Of a stretch of DNA of 64,000 nucleotides, positions 41,136 to 49,483 are shown one piece after another. Where the stretch lies: the NCBI RefSeq assembly GCF_900187505.1, contig NZ_FYDL01000018.1:35198-99197 (forward strand), given 5' to 3'. Each line of letters starts with the position of its first letter. Position 1 is the first letter of the stretch. A model generated the notes under the pieces. That model was not told where the DNA came from and made no database searches. It worked only from the letters and a program-made list of their open reading frames with translations. Made by a program: the position numbers and the translations under genes. The stretch is from Pseudomonas sp. Irchel s3h17. GTDB lineage: Bacteria > Pseudomonadota > Gammaproteobacteria > Pseudomonadales > Pseudomonadaceae.

Positions 41136-42347
41136 TCAGCGGCGGGCGAGCAGGGTGGGGGTGTCGGTCATGGCGTGCAGCGCGAAACCGCGGGCATAGG
41201 CCGCAGGGTCCGAACCGTCCCAGACTTTGCCATCGAGCAACTGGCTGCTGCGCATCGAATGGCCTCCGGTACCGATCCCCAAGGCGCTGGCTGCGTCCCG
41301 GTACAGCGCCAGTTGCTGGACCTGGCGGGCGACCGCCAGATAGTCCGGGTCTTCACGCAACAGGCCCCAGCGCCGAAATTGGGTCATGAACCACATGCCG
41401 TCGCTCAGGTACGGCACATTGACCTCGCCATTGCCATGAAAACGCAGCGCGTGAGGGTCCTGCCAGCGATTGCCGAGGCCGTCGGCATAGTCGCCCAGCA
41501 AGCGCGGCTCGATGCAGTCCAGCGGCATATCCAGGTAGTCGGGGGCACTCAGCAGTTGCGCGGTGCTACGGCGATTTTCCGTGCTTTGCTCGATGAAGCG
41601 ACTGGCCTCCAGGATCGCCATCACCAGCGCCCTGGCTGTGTTGGGGTATTGCTCGACGAAGGCGCGGGTGCAGGCGAGGACTTTCTCCGGGTGATCGGGC
41701 CACAGGGCCTGGGTGGTCGCCAGGGTGAAGCCCAGGTTCTGCTTCACGGCGGCGGCGCTCCAGGGTTCGCCCACGCAAAAGCCGTCGATGCGACCGGCCT
41801 GCAGGTGCGCGATCATTTGCGGCGGCGGTACCACGACGCTGTCGACATCGTGCAGTGGATGGATGCCCTGGCTGGCCAGCCAGTAATACAGCCACATGGC
41901 GTGGGTGCCGGTGGGAAAGGTCTGGGCGAAGGTCAGTTTTGGGCGACTTTGGTGCACGTGGCGATCCAGCGCCTCAGGACTGCTCACGCCCAGGCGGTGC
42001 AGGCCGTGGGAGAGGTTGATGCTCTGGCCGTTCTGGTTCAGGCCCATGAGCACCGCCATGTCGGTTGGCGCTACGCCACCGATGCCCAGATGCACGGCAT
42101 ACACCAGCCCGTACAGGCTGTGGGCGGCATCCAGTTCGCCGCTGACCAGTTTGTCCCGCAGGCTGGCCCAGGACGCCTGGCGCTTGAGGTTCAGGGTCAG
42201 GCCGTAGGGCTGGGCGAAGCCCTGGGTGGCGGCGACCACCACCGAGGCGCAGTCGCTCAGGGCCATGAAGCCCAGGTTGATCGAGGTTTTTTCCGGGGCA
42301 TCGCTGCCATTGACCCAGGCCAGCGGGCCGGCTGATGGTTCATTCAT
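41136..42347 (-). CDS. nasS: Nitrate sensor NasS (NrtA-like, cytosolic)
   Basis: This 403-aa protein belongs to the NrtA/CmpA nitrate-binding family but has no signal peptide, so it stays in the cytosol. Family segments seen are INLGFMALSDCASVVVA near the start and WLYYWLASQGIHPL and CVGEPWSAAAV farther on. It senses nitrate/nitrite and releases NasT. The start at 42347 gives the expected N-terminus; the longer frame runs through the leader terminator. It is the first gene of nasS-nasT. Confidence 0.94.
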   Translation of the reverse strand: MNEPSAGPLAWVNGSDAPEKTSINLGFMALSDCASVVVAATQGFAQPYGLTLNLKRQASWASLRDKLVSGELDAAHSLYGLVYAVHLGIGGVAPTDMAVLMGLNQNGQSINLSHGLHRLGVSSPEALDRHVHQSRPKLTFAQTFPTGTHAMWLYYWLASQGIHPLHDVDSVVVPPPQMIAHLQAGRIDGFCVGEPWSAAAVKQNLGFTLATTQALWPDHPEKVLACTRAFVEQYPNTARALVMAILEASRFIEQSTENRRSTAQLLSAPDYLDMPLDCIEPRLLGDYADGLGNRWQDPHALRFHGNGEVNVPYLSDGMWFMTQFRRWGLLREDPDYLAVARQVQQLALYRDAASALGIGTGGHSMRSSQLLDGKVWDGSDPAAYARGFALHAMTDTPTLLARR

Positions 42348-42363
42348 CGAGTGTGCACCTTCC

Positions 42364-42414
42364 AAAAAAAACGTCGTCCCGGGCCCTTGCCAGAGCAAGG
42401 CCGGGGGACGACGC
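42364..42414 (-). terminator. Leader terminator 3 (nasS-nasT operon)
   Basis: On the minus strand GGCGTCGTCCC pairs with GGGACGACGTT around an inner stem (GGCCTTGC/GCAAGGGCC); eight T follow. It lies only 17 nt before the nasS start codon. Confidence 0.9.
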
Positions 42415-42465
42415 CATTGTCCTTCCCATCAGCAACGCGGGACTCATCCCGTCGTTGGCATGAGT
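42409..42465 (-). promoter_or_regulatory. ANTAR-type antiterminator hairpins, leader 3
   Basis: P1 (42442-42465) is ACTCAT, one mismatch, CC around the loop AACGAC; it extends outward through CATCAGCA/TGCTGATG with an internal bulge. P2 (42409-42422) is GAC-AATGGC-GTC. Both loops are hexamers with A1 and G4. P2 overlaps the terminator's 5' arm. Confidence 0.75.
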
Positions 42466-42482
42466 GCTGATGCCAATCCCGG

Positions 42483-42498
42483 TGCAAGGCATATGCCA
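42483..42498 (-). promoter_or_regulatory. Sigma-54 promoter of nasS-nasT
   Basis: TGGCATATGCCTTGCA on the minus strand has the GG/GC pair at 10-nt spacing and the consensus TTGCA at -12. Confidence 0.8.
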
Positions 42499-42547
42499 TT
42501 GACGCCTGATTTCGTCGTGTGCCTCGCTTGCAACCCCGATGCCCGGC

Positions 42548-42553
42548 TATAAT
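42548..42553 (+). promoter_or_regulatory. Candidate -10 box of pyrD
   Basis: A perfect TATAAT lies 39 nt before the pyrD start codon; the -35 is not clear (TTGCAA is only 14 nt away). Confidence 0.5.
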
Positions 42554-42592
42554 CGCCGCCTCATTTCGCCGCCAATCGAGTCAAGTCCGCCC

Positions 42593-43612
42593 ATGTATAC
42601 CCTGGCCCGCCAACTGCTGTTCAAACTCTCCCCGGAAACCTCCCACGATCTGTCCCTGGACCTGATCGGCGCGGGCGGGCGTCTGGGCCTGAACGGCTTG
42701 CTGTGCAAGGCGCCGGCGCACGTGCCGGTGAATGTCATGGGCCTGGACTTTCCGAACCCGGTAGGGCTGGCGGCCGGCCTGGACAAGAATGGCGCGGCCA
42801 TCGACGGCTTTGCCCAGCTGGGTTTTGGCTTCGTGGAAATCGGCACCATCACCCCGCGTCCGCAGCCGGGCAACCCCAAGCCACGCATTTTTCGCTTGCC
42901 GCAGGCCGAGGCGATCATCAACCGCATGGGCTTCAACAACCTGGGCGTCGATCACCTGCTGGCGCGCGTTGCCGCCGCCAAGTACAAAGGCGTGCTGGGG
43001 ATCAACATCGGCAAGAACTTCGACACCCCGGTCGAGCGTGCCGTCGACGACTACCTGATCTGCCTGGACAAGGTCTACGCCCATGCCAGCTACGTGACGG
43101 TCAACGTCAGTTCGCCCAACACCCCGGGCCTGCGTAGCCTGCAGTTTGGCGATTCGCTCAAGCAGTTGCTCGAAGCCTTGCGCCAGCGCCAGGAAGACCT
43201 GGCCCAACTGCACGGCAAGCGCGTGCCGCTGGCGATCAAGATCGCGCCGGACATGACCGACGAAGAAACCGTTGAAGTGGCGCGGGCCCTGATCGAAACC
43301 GGCATGGACGCGGTGATCGCGACCAACACCACCCTGAGTCGCGTCGGTGTCGAAGGCATGGAGTTCGGTGACGAGGCGGGCGGTTTGTCCGGCGCCCCGG
43401 TACGCGACAAGAGCACGCACACGGTCAAGGTGCTGGCGGCTGAGTTGGCCGGACGCCTGCCGATCATCGCCGTGGGCGGGATCACCGAAGGCAAGCACGC
43501 GGCCGAGAAAATCGCCGCGGGTGCCAGCCTGGTGCAGCTCTACTCCGGGTTCATCTACAAAGGCCCGGCGCTGATTCGCGAGTCGGTGGATGCGATCGCG
43601 GCGTTGCGTTAA
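42593..43612 (+). CDS. pyrD: Dihydroorotate dehydrogenase (quinone), class 2
   Basis: This 339-aa membrane-associated FMN enzyme oxidises dihydroorotate to orotate in pyrimidine synthesis and passes electrons to quinone. It has the N-terminal amphipathic helix of class 2, the FMN barrel motifs NPVGLAAGLDKNG and GINIGKNFDTP, the catalytic Ser in VNVSSPNTPGLR, and IIAVGGI near the end. The ATG at 42593 starts the family N-terminus. It is divergent from nasS. Confidence 0.97.
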   Translation: MYTLARQLLFKLSPETSHDLSLDLIGAGGRLGLNGLLCKAPAHVPVNVMGLDFPNPVGLAAGLDKNGAAIDGFAQLGFGFVEIGTITPRPQPGNPKPRIFRLPQAEAIINRMGFNNLGVDHLLARVAAAKYKGVLGINIGKNFDTPVERAVDDYLICLDKVYAHASYVTVNVSSPNTPGLRSLQFGDSLKQLLEALRQRQEDLAQLHGKRVPLAIKIAPDMTDEETVEVARALIETGMDAVIATNTTLSRVGVEGMEFGDEAGGLSGAPVRDKSTHTVKVLAAELAGRLPIIAVGGITEGKHAAEKIAAGASLVQLYSGFIYKGPALIRESVDAIAALR

Positions 43613-43638
43613 CCCAAAACCCGAGGGAAAGGATCATG

Positions 43639-43668
43639 TGTGGCGAGGGAGCAAGCTCCCTCGCCACA
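43639..43668. repeat. Single REP palindrome after pyrD
   Basis: GTGGCGAGGGAGC and GCTCCCTCGCCAC with AA between form one perfect stem, possibly the pyrD 3' end. Confidence 0.75.
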
Positions 43669-43707
43669 AACGCGGGTTTACAGTAGATTTTGAGTGGTCT
43701 GCAGGCA

Positions 43708-43733
43708 TAAAAAAGGGCTCCTCGAGGGAGCCC
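43708..43733 (-). terminator. Terminator of rmf
   Basis: On the minus strand GGGCTCCC and GGAGCCC pair around TCGA, followed by TTTTTT. It lies about 85 nt after the rmf stop. Confidence 0.88.
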
Positions 43734-43818
43734 CTGGGCCGAAGCCCGCCGTCCGGAGAGGACGTGCGTGGTTAAGTCGTTACCTGATCAAGTTGTCGTG
43801 TCGGAATGTGTGCCCTGT

Positions 43819-44034
43819 TTAGCCGACGGCGTGAAGTTCGTTGAGTCTATGGATTCCCGCAGTGCCGGTCATACCGTCCCAGTTGTCGCCGCGTCCTTCT
43901 CGCCAGCCGTTAATCCAGGCTTGGCGTACCGACGGTAGAGTAAATGGGCAAAGCTCACGGGATTTGCCACCAACGCCATATTGATATCCGCGCAAAAATG
44001 CTCTTTCCAACGGATCACGCTTAAGTCTTCTCAT
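43819..44034 (-). CDS. rmf: Ribosome modulation factor Rmf
   Basis: This 71-aa basic protein has the conserved core RDPLERAFLRGYQYGVGGKSRELCPF and QAWINGWREGRGD. Rmf binds 70S ribosomes in stationary phase and drives dimerisation to inactive 100S particles. It is a single-gene unit with its own terminator and a long leader rich in stem-loops. In Pseudomonas it is usually next to rlmL and pyrD, as here. Confidence 0.96.
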   Translation of the reverse strand: MRRLKRDPLERAFLRGYQYGVGGKSRELCPFTLPSVRQAWINGWREGRGDNWDGMTGTAGIHRLNELHAVG

Positions 44035-44580
44035 AGGGTGTTTCCCTCACTTGTTGACTGTATTTGTCGCGTCGACCTCTATCGAGGTCAGGCAGGAAAA
44101 CTCCTGCCGTTGGGGGCTCGCTGCCGGCGTCGCGAGCCAAGGTGTTGACGTCGTTGCGGCGTCAACCTGAGTTGAGTTCTAACCAATGAGTCACATCGAG
44201 GGAATGATCGTTTTGTCATAAGAACGTAACGATAAAGATGCTAAGGCCATAAGTAACACGACGTGATTTGTGTCGTATTTGACCAAAGCCCCCTGCGATC
44301 AGCCTCTCACTGGATGATGAGGTTAATGCTTTAGAAAAAATGTCCACCCGTTGTACTCGGGTACTATTCGACGAAGGGTCGAGTTATGACATTTTGTTGC
44401 ATCAAATTTTTTATCTGCCCGGGCATCTAAGCTCATTCCAGTCCATCGACTGGTTGAGCGGCCAGGGTGGGACGGCACACCTTCGTGCCACGCGAGCGCT
44501 CTTTTAGAAAAGCGCTTGATTGAAAACCGAGCGGTCAATGCGTTGCCCGTTCACTTATTGCCAAAGGCCCTGGAACCCCC
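44035..44580. other. Gene-free region between rmf and rlmL, with four tandem stem-loops in the rmf leader
   Basis: Four perfect or near-perfect stems follow one another at 44074-44089 (GACCTC/GAGGTC), 44091-44108 (GGCAGGA/TCCTGCC), 44115-44138 (GGCTCGC/GCGAGCC) and 44144-44166 (GTTGACG/CGTCAAC). The nearest is 40 nt from the rmf start, so they probably lie in its 5' UTR. The rest (44170-44580) is lower in GC, shows no supported gene, and must contain the promoters of rmf and rlmL. Confidence 0.65.
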
Positions 44581-46851
44581 ATGTCGGATCGTTACGAACT
44601 CTTCCTCACTTGCCCTAAAGGCCTCGAAGGCCTGCTTATCGAGGAAGCCGTCGGGCTTGGCCTTGAGGAAGCGCGCGAGCACACCTCGGCCGTGCGTGGC
44701 ATGGCCACCATGGAAACCGCCTATCGCCTGTGCCTGTGGTCGCGCCTGGCGAACCGGGTCCTGATTGTCCTCAAGCGCTTCGCAATGAAGGACGCCGAAG
44801 ATCTGTATCACGGCGTGCTGGATGTCGAGTGGCAGGACCACATGCTGCCTGACGGCACCCTGGCGGTGGAGTTCAGCGGCCACGGTTCGGGCATCGACAA
44901 CACCCACTTCGGTGCGTTGAAAGTCAAGGACGCCATCGTCGATAAGCTGCGCACCCCGTCTGGCGAGCGCCCGTCCATCGACAAGCTCAACCCGGACCTG
45001 CGGATTCACCTGCGCCTGGACCGTGGCGAAGCGATCCTGTCCCTGGACCTGTCCGGCCACAGCCTGCACCAGCGCGGCTACCGCCTGCAGCAAGGTGCTG
45101 CGCCACTGAAGGAAAACCTCGCGGCGGCGATCCTGATCCGTTCCGGCTGGCCACGCATCGCCGCTCAAGGTGGCGCGCTGGCTGACCCGATGTGCGGCGT
45201 CGGGACCTTCCTGGTCGAAGCGGCAATGATCGCCGCCGATATGGCGCCGAACCTGCGCCGTGAGCAGTGGGGCTTCACCGCCTGGCTGGGTCACGTGCCG
45301 GCGTTGTGGAAAAAGCTCCACGAAGAAGCCTCCGAGCGCGCCGCTGCCGGCCTGGCCAAGCCGCCGCTGTGGATTCGCGGGTACGAAGCCGACCCACGAC
45401 TGATTCAACCGGGCCGTAACAACGTCGAGCGCGCCGGCCTGAGCGAGTGGATCAAGATCTACCAGGGCGAAGTCGCGACGTTCGAGCCGCGCCCGGACCA
45501 GAACCAGAAAGGCCTGGTGATCTGCAACCCGCCATACGGCGAGCGCCTGGGCGACGAGGCGAGTTTGCTCTACCTCTACCAGAACCTTGGCGAGCGCCTG
45601 CGTCAGGCCTGCCTGAACTGGGAAGCGGCCGTGTTCACCGGCGCGCCGGACCTGGGCAAGCGCATGGGCATCCGCAGCCACAAGCAGTATTCGTTCTGGA
45701 ACGGCGCGTTGCCGTGCAAGCTGCTGCTGATCAAAGTCCTGCCGGACCAGTTCGTCACGGGCGAGCGCCGTACACCGGAACAGCGCCAGGCCGAGCGTGA
45801 GCAAGCGGTCTACGATCAGTTGCCGGTCGAGCCGCAAGAGCGTCAGTACAACAAGAACGGCAACCCGATCAAACCTGCGCCGGCACCGGCCCCCGTGGTT
45901 GAGCAGGCGCGCCTGAGCGAAGGCGGGCAGATGTTTGCCAACCGCCTGCAGAAGAACCTCAAGGCCATGGGCAAGTGGGTCAAGCGCGAAGGCATCGATT
46001 GCTACCGCGTCTACGATGCCGACATGCCTGAGTACTCGATGGCCATCGACCTGTATCACGACTGGGTCCACGTCCAGGAGTACGCGGCGCCGAAATCCAT
46101 CGACCCGGAAAAAGCCTCGGCGCGCATGTTCGATGCCCTGGCGGCCATTCCGCAGGCCTTGAACGTCGACAAGAGCCGCGTCGTGGTCAAGCGCCGCGAG
46201 CGTCAGAGCGGCACCCGCCAGTACGAGCGTCAAAGTGCCCAGGGCAAGTTCGTCGAAGTCAACGAAGGCGGCGTGAAGTTGCTGGTCAACCTGACCGACT
46301 ACCTCGACACCGGCCTGTTCCTGGACCACCGCCCAATGCGCATGCGGATCCAGAAAGAGGCGGCCGGCAAGCGCTTCCTCAATCTGTTCTGCTACACCGC
46401 CACCGCCAGTGTGCATGCGGCCAAGGGCGGCGCACGCAGCACCACCAGCGTCGACTTGTCGAAAACCTACCTGGACTGGGCGCGTCGCAACCTGTCGCTC
46501 AATGGTTTCTCGGACAAGAACCGCCTGGAGCAGGGTGATGTCATGGCCTGGCTGGAAGCCAACCGGGACGAGTTCGAGATGATCTTCATCGATCCGCCGA
46601 CCTTCTCCAACTCCAAGCGCATGGAAGGCATCTTCGACGTCCAGCGTGACCACGTGCAGCTGCTGGACCTGGCCATGGCGCGCCTGGCGCCGGGCGGCGT
46701 GTTGTACTTCTCCAACAACTTCCGCAAGTTCCAGCTCGAAGAGAACCTCGTGGCGCGCTATGCCGTCGAGGAAATCACCGCGCAAACCATCGACCCGGAC
46801 TTTGCCCGTAACGGCAAGATCCACCGTGCCTGGAAAATCATGGCGCGCTAA
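44581..46851 (+). CDS. rlmL: Bifunctional 23S rRNA methyltransferase RlmKL
   Basis: This 756-aa fusion has a THUMP domain (about 45-155), the RlmL methyltransferase (about 160-385; motif NPPYGERLGDE) that makes m2G2445, and the RlmK methyltransferase (about 470-750; motif FIDPPTFSNSKRM) that makes m7G2069. Length and domain order are as in E. coli. It is transcribed alone. Confidence 0.96.
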   Translation: MSDRYELFLTCPKGLEGLLIEEAVGLGLEEAREHTSAVRGMATMETAYRLCLWSRLANRVLIVLKRFAMKDAEDLYHGVLDVEWQDHMLPDGTLAVEFSGHGSGIDNTHFGALKVKDAIVDKLRTPSGERPSIDKLNPDLRIHLRLDRGEAILSLDLSGHSLHQRGYRLQQGAAPLKENLAAAILIRSGWPRIAAQGGALADPMCGVGTFLVEAAMIAADMAPNLRREQWGFTAWLGHVPALWKKLHEEASERAAAGLAKPPLWIRGYEADPRLIQPGRNNVERAGLSEWIKIYQGEVATFEPRPDQNQKGLVICNPPYGERLGDEASLLYLYQNLGERLRQACLNWEAAVFTGAPDLGKRMGIRSHKQYSFWNGALPCKLLLIKVLPDQFVTGERRTPEQRQAEREQAVYDQLPVEPQERQYNKNGNPIKPAPAPAPVVEQARLSEGGQMFANRLQKNLKAMGKWVKREGIDCYRVYDADMPEYSMAIDLYHDWVHVQEYAAPKSIDPEKASARMFDALAAIPQALNVDKSRVVVKRRERQSGTRQYERQSAQGKFVEVNEGGVKLLVNLTDYLDTGLFLDHRPMRMRIQKEAAGKRFLNLFCYTATASVHAAKGGARSTTSVDLSKTYLDWARRNLSLNGFSDKNRLEQGDVMAWLEANRDEFEMIFIDPPTFSNSKRMEGIFDVQRDHVQLLDLAMARLAPGGVLYFSNNFRKFQLEENLVARYAVEEITAQTIDPDFARNGKIHRAWKIMAR

Positions 46852-46987
46852 GGGGTGTCGGCCCCATGGAGCCTTGATGTTTCGAGGCTCCGGGGGCTGA
46901 ATTTCCTGGCTAACCACAGGGTAAATAGCTGTAACGTCTGCAAAGCCAGGGTGACGCCTACGCTCGCTGGCGTTCAGGGTTTTGCTT

Positions 46988-47331
46988 ATGTCGCTGCACA
47001 CCGCACGCCCCAAAATTCTGGGCTTGATCAGTGAAGACGTTTCGGCCTGGCTCGTGGCACTGCTGGTTCTGCTGGCCTGGACGACACTGACTGCGCACCA
47101 CTAGCAGGTGGCGCAGCGTTTTCAATCCGTTCCTCCTCGAAACAGCTCAGCCATTGGCGCGAAGAGTATCGCGTGCTGTTGGCGGTCGAGTTGTGGCAAA
47201 GCCTGCGTCATCTGCCGGTCGATGGATTGGGCACGGTGACGGCCAGTTTCGGCATCGCCAGCTGGCGCCGCGGCGAAAGTGCGGACGCCTTGCTGTTGCG
47301 CGCAGACTCGGGGGTGTATGCCGCCAAGTAG
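46988..47331 (+). pseudogene. Remnant of a membrane-anchored diguanylate cyclase
   Basis: At 46988 a 38-codon ORF with AGGG upstream encodes MSLHTARPKILGLISEDVSA and then a membrane helix, WLVALLVLLAWTTL, ending in TAG at 47102. In another phase, the frame ending at 47331 reads through GTVTASFGIASWRRGESADALLLRADSGVYAAK, which matches the last part of a GGDEF domain (VSIGVA...ADxALYxAK). The head and tail look like the two ends of one gene that lost its middle, including the GGDEF motif itself. The tail could alternatively be an unrelated fragment, and the 38-aa ORF a true small membrane protein. Confidence 0.6.
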
Positions 47332-47376
47332 GCGGGAAGGGATCGGGTCGAGGCAGAGTTGGTGTAGCAAGCCGCT

Positions 47377-47405
47377 GTGGCCAGGGAACAAAGGTCCCTG
47401 GCCAC
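47377..47405. repeat. REP-like palindrome downstream of dacB
   Basis: GTGGCCAGGGA and TCCCTGGCCAC pair across 7 nt. It resembles a diverged REP. Confidence 0.65.
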
Positions 47406-47429
47406 GGGGGCGCAGGCTGTCGGTAAGGC

Positions 47430-48890
47430 TTACAGCACCGAAGCGGTCGCCGCCAGTTTCGGCTGGCGGTACAGGTCCAGCAGCACTTGATCGAGTACCG
47501 ACGAGGCGCCAAACGGTGCCTTGTCGTTGAGGATCGCTACCACGGCCCAGGTATTGCCGTTGTTGTCGCGGCTGAAACCGGCAATGGCGCGAACGGTGTT
47601 CAGGGTGCCGGTCTTGACGTGGGCCTCACCGCGCATGGCGGTGGTCTTGAGACGCTTGCGCATGGTGCCGTCCATGCCGGAAATCGGCATCGAACTGACG
47701 AACTCGGCCGAGTACGGGCTTCTCCAGGCGGCCTGCAGCATGCTCGCCATCTCCCGGGCACTCACCCGTTCCGCCCGCGACAGGCCCGAACCGTTCTCCA
47801 TCACCAGGTGCGAGGCGGTAATGCCCTTTTTCGCCAGCCACTGGCGCACGACGCGCTGGGCGGCCTTGGCGTCGTCGCCATCGGCATCGGTACGGTACTT
47901 CGCACCCAGGCTCAGGAACAACTGCTGGGCCATGGTGTTGTTACTGTATTTGTTGATGTCGCGGATGATTTCCGCCAGGTCCGGCGAGAAGGCGCGGGCC
48001 AGGACCTTGGCGTCTTTTGGCACCGAAGCCAGGCGATCCTTGCCCTGGATGCTGCCGCCCAGTTCCTGCCAGATCGCCCGTACGGCACCGGCGGTGTAGG
48101 TGGCATGGTCGAGCAGCGAGAGGTAGGTCTGCGAGCTGCAGCCCTCGCCGAGCTGGCCGGCCACGGTCACGGCCACGCTGCCGTCGGCCTGGGGCACCGG
48201 GTTGTAGCGTACGCCACCGGTGCATTGCTTGGAGTTGACGGCCTTGACCTGGTTATCGATGCGAACGGTGGCGATCGGCGGCTCAACCGACACCAGCACC
48301 CGGCCCGAGTCATTGCGGGCCACGAAGCGCAGGGCCTTGAGGTTGACCAGCAGGGCGTCCGGCTTGACCAGGAACGGCTTGTTATCGTCATTGCCGTCGT
48401 CATTGAATTGCGGCAATTGCGGCTGGATGAAGAAGCTGCGGTCCAGCACCAGGTCGCCCGTGACTTGCTGCACGCCATTGGCCCGCAGGTCGCGCATCAG
48501 CAGCCAGAGCTTTTCCATGTTCAGCTTCGGATCGCCGCCACCCTTGAGGTACAGGTTGCCATGCAGGATCCCGCCGCTCAGGGTGCCGTCGGTGTAGAAC
48601 TCGGTTTTCCACTGGTGGTTCGGGCCGAGCATCTCCAGGGCGGCGTAGGTGGTGACCAGCTTCATGGTCGAGGCCGGGTTCACCGACACGTCGGCGTTGA
48701 AGACTGTGGGAGTGCCCGGGCCGTTGAGCGGAATCATTACCAGCGACAGGGCGCTGTCCGGCAGCTTGCTGGCTTTGAGCGCCTTTTGCACATTGGGTGT
48801 CAGCGCGGTGTTGACCGGTGCGGCAGAAACAGGGAGGGCCAGCGGCATAAGCAGGCTGGCAAGAAGCAATGGACGCAAAGAGTTGATCAT
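47430..48890 (-). CDS. dacB: D-alanyl-D-alanine carboxypeptidase/endopeptidase (PBP4)
   Basis: This 486-aa periplasmic class C penicillin-binding protein has a signal peptide (cleavage after VSA-A near residue 23), the SxxK nucleophile motif as Ser74-Thr-Met-Lys77, SxN as YSNNT, and KTG in HVKTGTL. A large insertion of the PBP4 type lies between the first two motifs. It trims peptidoglycan cross-links, and in P. aeruginosa its loss induces AmpC. Confidence 0.95.
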   Translation of the reverse strand: MINSLRPLLLASLLMPLALPVSAAPVNTALTPNVQKALKASKLPDSALSLVMIPLNGPGTPTVFNADVSVNPASTMKLVTTYAALEMLGPNHQWKTEFYTDGTLSGGILHGNLYLKGGGDPKLNMEKLWLLMRDLRANGVQQVTGDLVLDRSFFIQPQLPQFNDDGNDDNKPFLVKPDALLVNLKALRFVARNDSGRVLVSVEPPIATVRIDNQVKAVNSKQCTGGVRYNPVPQADGSVAVTVAGQLGEGCSSQTYLSLLDHATYTAGAVRAIWQELGGSIQGKDRLASVPKDAKVLARAFSPDLAEIIRDINKYSNNTMAQQLFLSLGAKYRTDADGDDAKAAQRVVRQWLAKKGITASHLVMENGSGLSRAERVSAREMASMLQAAWRSPYSAEFVSSMPISGMDGTMRKRLKTTAMRGEAHVKTGTLNTVRAIAGFSRDNNGNTWAVVAILNDKAPFGASSVLDQVLLDLYRQPKLAATASVL

Positions 48891-49122
48891 CTGAAATAAA
48901 ACCCTACAGCCGAGGGGAAAAAAATGAGGGCATGAAGATAAATTCCCTCAATGGTCACGAAAGTGTCGGCATTATGCCCAAGGTATAGCGCCTTGTGCCG
49001 TATCGGATGTGCCTAATGCACGATTTTTTTACCGACGGTAGAGGCCGGCTTCCAGAGAGTCGGGCATTGCGCGGCTTAAAATGTTAAAGTGCCGCCCGTT
49101 ATTACTTAAGAGGATTGTTCCA

Positions 49123-49467
49123 ATGGCGACTAACCGTTCCCAGCGTCTGCGCAAAAAACTGTGCGTCGATGAATTTCAAGAGCTGGGTTTCGAGCTGAAC
49201 CTGGATTTCAAAGAAGATTTGGCTGATGAAGCCATTGACGCTTTCCTTGACGCGTTCCTGAAAGAAGCCATGGAAGCCAACGGTCTGGGTTATGTGGGCG
49301 GCGACGACTTCGGTCTGGTTTGCCTGCAGAAGCGCGGCTCCGTCAGCGCAGAACAGCGTGCTGCCGTTGAAGCCTGGCTCAAGGGCCGTACCGAGCTGAC
49401 CAGCGTTGAAGTCAGCCCGTTGCTGGACGTTTGGTACCCGGAAAAGCCAATCAATCCGGTAGCCTGA
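49123..49467 (+). CDS. yggL: YggL family (DUF469) 50S-associated protein
   Basis: This 114-aa protein has the family start NRSQRLRKKLCVDEFQELGFEL and ends in VEVSPLLDVWYP. YggL has been reported to bind the 50S subunit in E. coli; its role is not settled. AGAGGA lies 8 nt before the ATG at 49123. Its terminator is the one split by element 3. Confidence 0.9.
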   Translation: MATNRSQRLRKKLCVDEFQELGFELNLDFKEDLADEAIDAFLDAFLKEAMEANGLGYVGGDDFGLVCLQKRGSVSAEQRAAVEAWLKGRTELTSVEVSPLLDVWYPEKPINPVA

Positions 49468-49483
49468 TGTTCAAAAAAACGGC

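Noticed and set aside
44323..44538. 71-aa minus-strand ORF between rmf and rlmL
   Set aside because: No ribosome site and low protein-likeness; it overlaps probable promoters.
44551..47013. 820-aa minus-strand frame opposite rlmL
   Set aside because: Antisense to a complete RlmKL; no domain pattern.
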